Below, piece after piece: positions 51,040-58,300 of a stretch of DNA of 64,000 nucleotides. The translations under genes and the position numbers were made by a program. The notes beneath the pieces were generated by a model. The model saw nothing but the letters and a program-made list of their open reading frames with translations. It was not told the origin of the DNA and did not search any database. Origin of the DNA: Kribbella italica (GTDB lineage: Bacteria; Actinomycetota; Actinomycetes; Propionibacteriales; Kribbellaceae); NCBI RefSeq assembly GCF_014205135.1, contig NZ_JACHMY010000001.1:4712001-4776000 (forward strand), read 5' to 3'. Within the stretch, counting starts at the first letter, position 1. Every line of letters begins with the position of its first letter.

Positions 51040-51900
51040 TCAGTCGCCGACGGCGCGCTTGATCTCGGGCTCGACGACCGGCTTCTCGACGATCTCGTCG
51101 GGGACGATCGGCGGCGCGGTGGGCTCCGGTTCGACGATGCGCGCCGACGAGAAGACCTCGGGGCCGGACAGGTTGATCGTGCGGACCGTCCGGTCGGGGG
51201 CCTTCTCTTTCAGCACGTACGTCGGCAGCGTGACGGGCACCGGGTCCCACAGGCCTTCCGACGAGACCGGCTTCGGCTCGGGCTTGGCGGGCTCGGCGAC
51301 CGGGAGCTTGACCTCGACCGTCATCTCGTTGTCCGGCGACGACGGCGGCGCGACGGCCGGTCCGCGATCGTGGCGAGCAGCGGCCTGCGCCCGGCGCTCG
51401 GCGACGAAGGCGGTCCGCTCGCGGGCCTGCCTGCGCAGCTGCACCCGGGTCAGTACGACGAAAGCGACGATCAGCCCAGCCGGGATGGACACGCTCCACC
51501 ACAGCAGCATCCCGAGCCCGGCCAGTGCCGTCATCGACAGCAGCGAAAGGGTCAGGATCGACAGCACCCGCCGGCGGCGCATGGCGGCCACCCGGCGGGC
51601 TCGGTTGGGGACGTAGCGATGCGGCGGCGGTTCGGCCTGCGGAGCCAAGGCCGCAGTGACCGTCGCGCCGTGCGCCGACGTACCGGTCACGGTTGTCCCG
51701 GCCGACGTCGTCACCCCCGTCGCAGGAGCCCGTACGGCGTACCCTCCGTCGGTCCGCGACAGCACGCGCGCGGCCGACGACGAGTACGCCTCCGCCGAGC
51801 GGCGCTTGCTCGCCTCGTCGTTGCGCTTCAGCATCATCGGGACGAGGTAGGCAGCCCACGCGGCGACGATCGCCACATAGATCAGCCCTGTCGTCCCCAT
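51040..51900 (-). CDS. sepX: Divisome protein SepX/GlpR
   Basis: A 286-residue protein. The N-terminal segment MGTTGLIYVAIVAAWAAYLVP followed by Arg/Asn-rich residues is the SepX/GlpR signature. Two more hydrophobic segments occur at about residues 112-150 and the C-terminal 110 residues are Pro/Glu-rich. In Streptomyces SepX is needed for division-septum stability; in Corynebacterium GlpR anchors the gephyrin-like Glp. Both partners appear here, glp at 53622. TAGCGT lies six bases before the ATG. Confidence 0.85.
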   Translation of the reverse strand: MGTTGLIYVAIVAAWAAYLVPMMLKRNDEASKRRSAEAYSSSAARVLSRTDGGYAVRAPATGVTTSAGTTVTGTSAHGATVTAALAPQAEPPPHRYVPNRARRVAAMRRRRVLSILTLSLLSMTALAGLGMLLWWSVSIPAGLIVAFVVLTRVQLRRQARERTAFVAERRAQAAARHDRGPAVAPPSSPDNEMTVEVKLPVAEPAKPEPKPVSSEGLWDPVPVTLPTYVLKEKAPDRTVRTINLSGPEVFSSARIVEPEPTAPPIVPDEIVEKPVVEPEIKRAVGD

Positions 51901-51998
51901 GCGACGACGCTAAGACCCCGGACGGGTCAGGTGGGGTACGTGGGACGGTGTGTCGCAAGAAGACTCGTGTGACTGGTGTGAACAACCACGCAGCGTAA

Positions 51999-52616
51999 TC
52001 AGGTCAGCCGGGCCACGAGACCGGGCCCGACCTCCTCGGCGTTGAGGGCGAAGATCCGGTGGTCGCGCCACTCGCCGTCGATGTGCAGGAACCGCGGCCG
52101 CTCGCCCTCGTAGCGGAAGCCGAGCTTGTCGACCACGCGCAGGCTGGCCTTGTTCTCCGGCCGGATGGCGACCTCCAGCCGGTGCAGCCCGAGGGTGAAC
52201 CAGCAGTGGTCGGCCGCCATCGCCACTGCCGTCGGGACGATCCCGCGGCCGGCGTACTGCTCGTCGACCCAGTAGCCGAGGTTCGCCCAGCGCGCCGAGC
52301 CGTAGGTGATCCCGGACACGGTCAGCTGCCCGACCAGCGGCCACTTGGCCCGGGCACCGGCGCCCGCTGCCCCGCCGTACGTGATGACGAACGGCAGCAT
52401 CCGCCCGTACCGGGCCTGACGGTTCCAGTCCCGGGCCATGGCCCGAAAGGTGCGTGCACCGTCGTCCGCACCGGGCGGCTGGGTGGCGTCCCACGGCCGC
52501 AGCCAGCTGATGTTCCGCTGCCGGGCCGCACTCCACTCAGCGCCGTCACCGGCTCGCAGCGGCCGCAGCCCCACCTGTCCGTGCTGCAGCTCCACCGGCC
52601 AGTGGACGACTGCCAT
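51999..52616 (-). CDS. RimJ/RimL-type GNAT acetyltransferase
   Basis: A 205-residue GNAT protein. LGYWVDEQYAGRGIVPTAVA is the acetyl-CoA loop, and LEVAIRPENKASLRVVDKLGF the RimJ-type strand-helix. Its ATG shares one base with the mog stop (TGATG). It sits in the conserved run sepX, rimJ-like, mog, moaC, glp. The RimJ name for N-terminal acetylation of S5 is uncertain. Confidence 0.88.
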   Translation of the reverse strand: MAVVHWPVELQHGQVGLRPLRAGDGAEWSAARQRNISWLRPWDATQPPGADDGARTFRAMARDWNRQARYGRMLPFVITYGGAAGAGARAKWPLVGQLTVSGITYGSARWANLGYWVDEQYAGRGIVPTAVAMAADHCWFTLGLHRLEVAIRPENKASLRVVDKLGFRYEGERPRFLHIDGEWRDHRIFALNAEEVGPGLVARLT

Positions 52617-53104
52617 CAGGCGTCGTCCGTCCGCACGTGGTCACCGCCGGCGACCTGGTCGACAGCGTGCCGCAGCAGCGGCTCCAGTACGGTCAGGCCG
52701 TCCTTGACTCCGCCACGGGAGCCGGGGAGGTTCACGATCACGGTCTTGCCGGCCACACCCGCCAGGCCACGCGACAGTGCGGCAGTCGGCACGCCCTGCG
52801 CGATGCCGTAGGCCCTGATGGCCTCGGCGATGCCCGGGATCTCCTTCTCGATCACTCCGGCGGTCTGCTCAGGCGTCTCGTCAGTAGGCGAGATCCCGGT
52901 ACCGCCAGTGGTCACCACCACCTGGTACGACGCCTCGACGGCAGCCAGCAGCGCCTCACCCACCGGCGCTCCGTCCGGTACGACCTGCGGCCCGTCGACG
53001 CTGAAACCCCAAGCAGTCAGTCGCTCCGCGATCAGCGGGCCGGTGGTGTCGGTGTAGATCCCCGCGGCCGCCCGGTTGGAGATGCTGACGACAAGGGCTC
53101 TCAC
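52616..53104 (-). CDS. MogA/MoaB-type molybdopterin adenylyltransferase
   Basis: About 162 residues from the GTG at 53104, which overlaps the moaC stop (GTGA). ALVVSISNRAA, VVTTGGTGISPTDETPEQT and VIVNLPGSRGGVKDGL are family signatures. It adenylates molybdopterin before Mo insertion by MoeA. The upstream extension of the frame runs over moaC and is not coding. Confidence 0.92.
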   Translation of the reverse strand: MRALVVSISNRAAAGIYTDTTGPLIAERLTAWGFSVDGPQVVPDGAPVGEALLAAVEASYQVVVTTGGTGISPTDETPEQTAGVIEKEIPGIAEAIRAYGIAQGVPTAALSRGLAGVAGKTVIVNLPGSRGGVKDGLTVLEPLLRHAVDQVAGGDHVRTDDA

Positions 53105-53625
53105 GCGCGCTCCCAGTGACCGGTCTTGCCGCCGTCCTTGGTCTCCACCCGTACGTCGGACAGCACCGCCGCCGGGTCGAGTGCCTTCACCATGTCGATC
53201 AGCGCGAGCCCGGCGACGCAGACGGCGGTCAGCGCCTCCATCTCCACACCGGTCCGGTCGGTGGTCTTCACCACGGCCTCGATCAGTACGGCGTCGTCGG
53301 CCACCTCGAGCGCGACCTTCACACCGGTCACCGCGATCGGGTGGCACAGCGGCACCAGGTCGGGCGTCCGCTTGGCGCCCATGATCCCGGCGATCCGCGC
53401 GACCGCGAGCGCGTCGCCCTTCGGTACGCCGTCGCCGCGCAGCGCCTCGACCACCTCGGCCGAGACGTACACCTTGCCGGAGGCAACGGCTCGCCGGGCG
53501 GACTCGGTCTTGTCCGACACGTCGACCATCCGGGCCGCGCCGGTGGCGTCGACGTGCGTCAGCCCACCGGCTCCCGCGGCGGCGCCCACGTCCTCGGCGG
53601 CCAGGCGGTCCGCGTCCTGCGTCAT
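53101..53625 (-). CDS. moaC: Cyclic pyranopterin monophosphate synthase MoaC
   Basis: A 174-residue protein. MVDVSDKTESARRA, AKRTPDLVPLCHPI and GVEMEALTAVCVAGLALIDM are the MoaC motifs. It makes cPMP from the MoaA product in molybdenum-cofactor synthesis. Overlaps both neighbours by 4 bp. No moaA lies in the window. Confidence 0.95.
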   Translation of the reverse strand: MTQDADRLAAEDVGAAAGAGGLTHVDATGAARMVDVSDKTESARRAVASGKVYVSAEVVEALRGDGVPKGDALAVARIAGIMGAKRTPDLVPLCHPIAVTGVKVALEVADDAVLIEAVVKTTDRTGVEMEALTAVCVAGLALIDMVKALDPAAVLSDVRVETKDGGKTGHWERA

Positions 53626-54848
53626 CCGGTCTCCTCGTCCAGCAGCCAGAGCTCGACCTGCTCGCCGGCCCGGACGGCGGTGACGTCCTCGGGCACCACG
53701 ATCAGGGCGTTCGAGCGGCTCAGCCCGCCGAGCAGGTGTGAGCCGTGCCCGCCGACTGTACTGGCCATCCAGCCCTCGTCGCCGGAGGTGGCCGCGGCGC
53801 GGACGAACTGGCGCCGCCCGGCCGGTGAGCCGAACCCGTCCAGGCTGATCCCCTGGACCGGGGTCCGCCGGTACGGCATCTGGCCCATCAGCTTGCGCAG
53901 CGCGGGCCGCACGAACACCTCGAACGACACGTACGCCGACACCGGGTTGCCGGGCAGCGTGAAGATCGGCACCTCGTCGTCGCCCATCACGCCGAAGCCC
54001 TGCGGCTTGCCCGGCTGCATGGCAACCTCGGGGAAGTCGATGGTGCCGAGCTTGGTCAGCACCTCCTTGACCACGTCGTACACGCCCTTGCTGACGCCCC
54101 CGGAGGTGATCACCAGGTCGGCGCGGACCAGCTGGTCCGAGAGTGTGTCCATGATCTTCTTCGGGTCGTCGTCGACGATGCCGACTCGGTAGACCACCGC
54201 ACCGGCCTGCCGCGCCGCAGCGGCCAGGGTGTAGCTGTTCGAGTCGTAGATCTGTCCGTCGCCCAGCCGCGTACCGGGCTCGCGCAGCTCGGCACCTGTC
54301 GACACCACGACCACCCGGGGGCGCGGACGCACCTTCACCCGGGCCCGCCCGACAGCAGCCAGTACGGCGACCTGCCGCGGCCCCAGCACGGTGTCGGCGT
54401 CCAGCACCTTGTCCCCGGCCTTCAGGTCCTCACCGAACCGGCGTACCGACGCACCGAGCGCCGGCTGCTGAGCGATGCGGACCTGTACCGCTCCCCCGTC
54501 GGTCCACTCGACCGGTACGACGCTGTCGGCGCCGCGGGGCATCGGTGCGCCGGTCATGATCCGCACGCAGGTCCCGGTGGTCACCACGATCGGCTCGCTG
54601 CGCCCGGCCGCGATCTCGCCGACCACCGGCAGCGTGATCGGCTCGTCCTGTGACGCGCCCGCCAGGTCGGCCGCCTGTACGGCGTACCCGTCCATGGCCG
54701 AGTTGTCGAAACCCGGCAGGCTCACACCCGACACCACGTCCTCGCAGAGCACCAGCCCGAGCGCCTCCATCAGCGGCTGCTCAAAGGGAGGCAGGGCCCG
54801 AACCCTGCCGAGTACTACGTCCAGGTGCTCGTCAACGCTGCGTCTCAC
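53622..54848 (-). CDS. glp: MoeA/gephyrin-like protein (Glp)
   Basis: About 408 residues from the GTG at 54848, overlapping the GNAT stop (GTGA). PGFDNSAMDGYAVQA, PRGADSVVPVEW, VVSTGAEL, VTSGGVSKGVYD and TLPGNPVSAYVSFEVF are MoeA motifs. MoeA inserts Mo into the cofactor. In actinobacteria the copy beside sepX/glpR is Glp, which also binds FtsZ. This copy is two genes from mog and moaC, so it may serve both roles. Confidence 0.9.
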   Translation of the reverse strand: MRRSVDEHLDVVLGRVRALPPFEQPLMEALGLVLCEDVVSGVSLPGFDNSAMDGYAVQAADLAGASQDEPITLPVVGEIAAGRSEPIVVTTGTCVRIMTGAPMPRGADSVVPVEWTDGGAVQVRIAQQPALGASVRRFGEDLKAGDKVLDADTVLGPRQVAVLAAVGRARVKVRPRPRVVVVSTGAELREPGTRLGDGQIYDSNSYTLAAAARQAGAVVYRVGIVDDDPKKIMDTLSDQLVRADLVITSGGVSKGVYDVVKEVLTKLGTIDFPEVAMQPGKPQGFGVMGDDEVPIFTLPGNPVSAYVSFEVFVRPALRKLMGQMPYRRTPVQGISLDGFGSPAGRRQFVRAAATSGDEGWMASTVGGHGSHLLGGLSRSNALIVVPEDVTAVRAGEQVELWLLDEETG

Positions 54849-55327
54849 ACAGTTGACTCTAGTCGCTCGGGATGGGCGCCCCAGACCATCCTCACGTCCG
54901 GCGCGTGCTCCTCGTTGGCACTGCCGTCCGTACGCCGTACTTCGGTGAAGCCGTGCCGGCTGTAGAAGGCCTGCGCCCGGGTGTTGGTCTGGAAGGTCCA
55001 CAGCGCGAGCCCGCCCGGCCGCAGGTCCTTGGCCAGGTCGACGAGCGTGGACCCGATGCCCTGCCCGGCGACCGACGGGTCGACGTACAGCTGGTCGAGG
55101 TCGTCACCGTCCAGCGTCAGCACGGCGACGATCCGGTCGTCGTCCACCGCGACCCAGCTCTGCCCGTCCGGCAGCAGCACGTTGCCGAACCACGCCCGGA
55201 CGTTGGCCTCCGTGTGGATCGCCGGCGGCAACTGCGAGCCCTCGGCATGCCGGGCCGCCCACCACACCCCGGCCGCCTCGTCGGTGTCCCACGGCTCCAG
55301 CGGCCGGATCAGCAGGTCGTCCAGCAT
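54845..55327 (-). CDS. GNAT-family acetyltransferase
   Basis: A 160-residue protein. LDQLYVDPSVAGQGIGSTLV is the acetyl-CoA loop, and FYSRHGFTEVRRTDG the C-terminal GNAT strand. It sits between glp and the UTP-glucose-1-phosphate uridylyltransferase gene, nine bases after it. Substrate unknown. Confidence 0.9.
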   Translation of the reverse strand: MLDDLLIRPLEPWDTDEAAGVWWAARHAEGSQLPPAIHTEANVRAWFGNVLLPDGQSWVAVDDDRIVAVLTLDGDDLDQLYVDPSVAGQGIGSTLVDLAKDLRPGGLALWTFQTNTRAQAFYSRHGFTEVRRTDGSANEEHAPDVRMVWGAHPERLESTV

Positions 55328-55336
55328 CGGCCGGGC

Positions 55337-56725
55337 TCAGCCGCGGAGCTCGGTGCCGTCGGCGATCTCGAGCCGCTCGCCCTCGGGCGCGCTCACCTCG
55401 ACCTCGCCGACCACGACCACGTCCTTGCCGAAGGCAACATCACCGCGGACCTCGAGCCGGTCGGCCCGGACCAGCGACGGCGGCCCGGCCGGGAACCGCG
55501 CCTCGAAGTCGGCGAGGATCTTGAAGTGGTCGCCGTCCAGGTCGACGTACGGCTCGTCGCCCTCGTGCGTCGTGGTCAGGTCGCCGGACTCGTTCAGCTC
55601 GTAGACGTCCGAGCGCAGGACCAGCAGGTCGTTGGTGGTCTTCACCGGCTTGAACCGGCTGCGGTCCACGATCACCGCCTGCGAGCCCTCGAAGGTCTCG
55701 ATCGCGGTGCCCATGCCGGTCTCCAGCTGGATCACCTTCGGCGAGCCCGGGTCGGACGGGTCGACGGTCTTGCGGTTCACGATGATCGGCAGCCCGAGGA
55801 CGCCGTCGTGGCCGTCCATCAGCTCGGCCAGCCGGTCCAGGTCGATCCACAGGTTGTTCGTGTTGAACGTCGTGTGCAGCTTGGTGTTCTGGAAGGAGTC
55901 CACGTCGTCGGCGTGCACCTGCGCGCTGTCGCGCAGGATCAGCCGGCCGTCGGACTTCCGGACCGCGACGTGCCCGCCCTTGCGGTCCGAGCGGGTCCGG
56001 CGGCAGACCTCCATCCCGAACGGCACGTCGTGCTCAGCCATCCAGGCGGCGATCCGGCCGTCCGGCGTGGCGCCCAGGTTGTCGGCGTTGGAGATGAACG
56101 CGTGCCGGAAGCCACGCTCGCGCAGCTTGTCGAGCATGCCGGACGCGACCAGCGCGGTGAACAGGTCGCCGTGGCCGGGCGGGCACCAGGCCAGCTCGGG
56201 GTCGGCCGGCCACTCCGCGGGGGTCAGGTCGTCGGCGAGGAGCTTGGGCTCCATGTTCTGCTGGAAGTCCAGCGGGAGCCCGTCGACCGGGAGGTCGCCG
56301 TACTCGCTGAGCACGGCCAGCGACTCCTCCTTGGTCCGGAAGGAGTTCATCAGGACCAGCGGGAGCGGTACGTCGTACTCCTTGCGGGTGGCCAGGATCT
56401 GCCGCGCGATGATGTCGAGGAAGCTCAGGCCGTCCTTGACCGGCAGCGCGGACTTCGGCCCGGTGACGCCCATCGAGGTGCCCAGGCCGCCGTTCAGCTT
56501 GATCACGACGGTCTCGGCGAGCGCCGCGCGCATCGCCTCGGCGTCGGTGTCCAGGTGCTCCAGGTGCGGCAGGTCACCCACCGGGTCGATCTCGTCCTCG
56601 CGGATCGTGCCCTGCTGACCCGCCTCGAGCAACCGGTAGTAGTGCGAGAAGACCCGGATCGCCACCTCGGCCGTACCGGCCGCCCGCATCTTCGCCTGTG
56701 CCTGCTGAAGCCCCGCCTCACTCAT
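55337..56725 (-). CDS. UTP--glucose-1-phosphate uridylyltransferase, UDPGP family
   Basis: A 462-residue enzyme. VVIKLNGGLGTSMGVTGPKS is the nucleotide-binding signature of the UDPGP family, better known from eukaryotes. FNTNNLWIDLDRL, ETGMGTAIETF and KVIQLETG-type strands, and a C-terminal left-handed beta-helix follow. It makes UDP-glucose from UTP and glucose-1-phosphate. It occupies the place where many actinobacteria have the unrelated-looking GalU. TAGTGT lies six bases before the ATG. Confidence 0.9.
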   Translation of the reverse strand: MSEAGLQQAQAKMRAAGTAEVAIRVFSHYYRLLEAGQQGTIREDEIDPVGDLPHLEHLDTDAEAMRAALAETVVIKLNGGLGTSMGVTGPKSALPVKDGLSFLDIIARQILATRKEYDVPLPLVLMNSFRTKEESLAVLSEYGDLPVDGLPLDFQQNMEPKLLADDLTPAEWPADPELAWCPPGHGDLFTALVASGMLDKLRERGFRHAFISNADNLGATPDGRIAAWMAEHDVPFGMEVCRRTRSDRKGGHVAVRKSDGRLILRDSAQVHADDVDSFQNTKLHTTFNTNNLWIDLDRLAELMDGHDGVLGLPIIVNRKTVDPSDPGSPKVIQLETGMGTAIETFEGSQAVIVDRSRFKPVKTTNDLLVLRSDVYELNESGDLTTTHEGDEPYVDLDGDHFKILADFEARFPAGPPSLVRADRLEVRGDVAFGKDVVVVGEVEVSAPEGERLEIADGTELRG

Positions 56726-56791
56726 GACCCAACACTAGGGGACGGTGTGTGATGGGCCGATGGCGAGTGGCGTGCTTCATACAATCCAGGG

Positions 56792-57343
56792 GTGATCTCC
56801 ACCAAGGCTGCCGTGCGGCAGTCACTTCTGGATGCCCGTCGCTCGCTCTCAGCCGGTCAGGGCGTGCTCGACGCTGCCCGGGCGACCAGACAGGTCCAGC
56901 AGGCCCGGCGGGTCGCGCTGTACGTGTCGATGGGCCCGGAGCCGCAGACCGGTGGGCTGATCGACTGGCTGCTGGCTGGTGACCACGAGGTGCTCCTGCC
57001 GATCCTGTACGCCGACAACGACCTCGGCTGGGGCCTGGCGCCTGGCGCGGCCGACCTGGTGCCGGGCCGGCTGGGCCTGTCCGAGCCACGGGTGGACCTC
57101 GGCTCCGAGGCGATCGCGACGGCGGACCTGGTGATCTGCCCGGCGCTGGCGGTCGACCGGACCGGCGTACGGCTGGGTCGTGGTGGCGGCTCGTACGACC
57201 GGGCGCTGGCCCGCGTGCCCACCGGCGTACCGGTGTGGGCGGCGGTCTACGACAACGAGATCTTCGACCACCTGCCGAGCGACCCGCACGACCGGCCGGT
57301 CCACGCGGCGCTCACACCCAGTGGCCTGATCCCGCTGACCTGA
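56792..57343 (+). CDS. 5-formyltetrahydrofolate cyclo-ligase
   Basis: A 183-residue protein. The N-terminal Lys-rich helix (STKAAVRQSLLDARRSL) and VRLGRGGGSYDRAL near residue 125 are signatures. It converts 5-formyl-THF to 5,10-methenyl-THF. GTG at 56792 with TACAAT six bases upstream, a leaderless promoter. Divergent from the uridylyltransferase gene. Confidence 0.93.
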   Translation: MISTKAAVRQSLLDARRSLSAGQGVLDAARATRQVQQARRVALYVSMGPEPQTGGLIDWLLAGDHEVLLPILYADNDLGWGLAPGAADLVPGRLGLSEPRVDLGSEAIATADLVICPALAVDRTGVRLGRGGGSYDRALARVPTGVPVWAAVYDNEIFDHLPSDPHDRPVHAALTPSGLIPLT

Positions 57344-57370
57344 GCCCCGTCCGGCTGCTTGGATAGCCGG

Positions 57371-58297
57371 ATGACTACGGAACGTACCGACCAAGCAGTG
57401 GCGGCCGCGGCCGCAGCTGGGCGCGAGCTCGGCCTGAGGGTGACCGACCCGACCGTCCTGTACGACGTGTTCTCGGTCGTGGTGCACCTGAAGCCGTCAC
57501 CGGTCGTAGCGCGGGTCCCGAAGGTACTGCCCGCTTCCCTGCTCGAGCCGGCCGCCGCGGGCGCCCGCCAGCAGCGGGAGCTCGAGCTGGCGCAGTGGGT
57601 CTCCGACCGGGACCAGCTGGTGGTCCGGCCGAGCCCGCTGGTCCCACTGCGCTCGGTGCAGCGCGACGGCCTGTCGATGTCCTTCTGGGAGTACGTCGAG
57701 CACGACAGGTCGGCCGAGCCGGACTACGTACAGGGCCTGGTCCGCGCAGCCGAGCTCCACCAGCTGCTGGAGGACTACCCGGGCGACCTGCCCTGGCTCG
57801 CGCCGGTCACGAACGTCGTACCGGAGGGGCTCGAGCAGCTGTCGGCCGACACCCGCCTGTTCAGCGCAGCCGACGTGGACCGGGTACGCCGTGAGTGGGA
57901 CGCCGTCGCGCCGGTGCTGACGACCCGCGAGGGCTGGGAGCGCGCGTTCCCCGACTCGCACGTCCAGCCGCTGCACGGCGACGCGCCGTACTACAACATC
58001 ATCCCGACGGCGGACGGTGTGCTCTGGTCGGACTTCGAGGACTGCTGCTTCGGACCGCTGGAGTGGGACCTGGCCAGCGTCGGTCCGGAGTTCAGCAAGG
58101 TCTACAACGACGCCGCTGCCGAGCTGGGCCGCCCCCAGCTTGACGAGAAGGCCGTCGCCGCGATGGACCTGGCCAGGGCCTTCCAGCTGATCGTCTGCCT
58201 ACCGCTGCTCCCCCAGATGCCGGACGGCATGGCTGAGACGCTCGAGCCCTTCGTGGAGGCCTGGCGCGCCATGCCGTTCGGCAACGGGCTCGTCTAG
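57371..58297 (+). CDS. APH-fold phosphotransferase
   Basis: A 308-residue protein. PLHGDAPYYNII (catalytic loop with Asp) and WSDFEDCCFGPLEWDLA (metal-binding DFE) are the aminoglycoside-phosphotransferase-type motifs. HGDAP and DFED differ slightly from HGDLH and DWE of drug enzymes, so a metabolic kinase is more likely. Start ATG at 57371; a TTG twelve bases earlier is possible. Confidence 0.85.
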   Translation: MTTERTDQAVAAAAAAGRELGLRVTDPTVLYDVFSVVVHLKPSPVVARVPKVLPASLLEPAAAGARQQRELELAQWVSDRDQLVVRPSPLVPLRSVQRDGLSMSFWEYVEHDRSAEPDYVQGLVRAAELHQLLEDYPGDLPWLAPVTNVVPEGLEQLSADTRLFSAADVDRVRREWDAVAPVLTTREGWERAFPDSHVQPLHGDAPYYNIIPTADGVLWSDFEDCCFGPLEWDLASVGPEFSKVYNDAAAELGRPQLDEKAVAAMDLARAFQLIVCLPLLPQMPDGMAETLEPFVEAWRAMPFGNGLV

Positions 58298-58300
58298 CGG

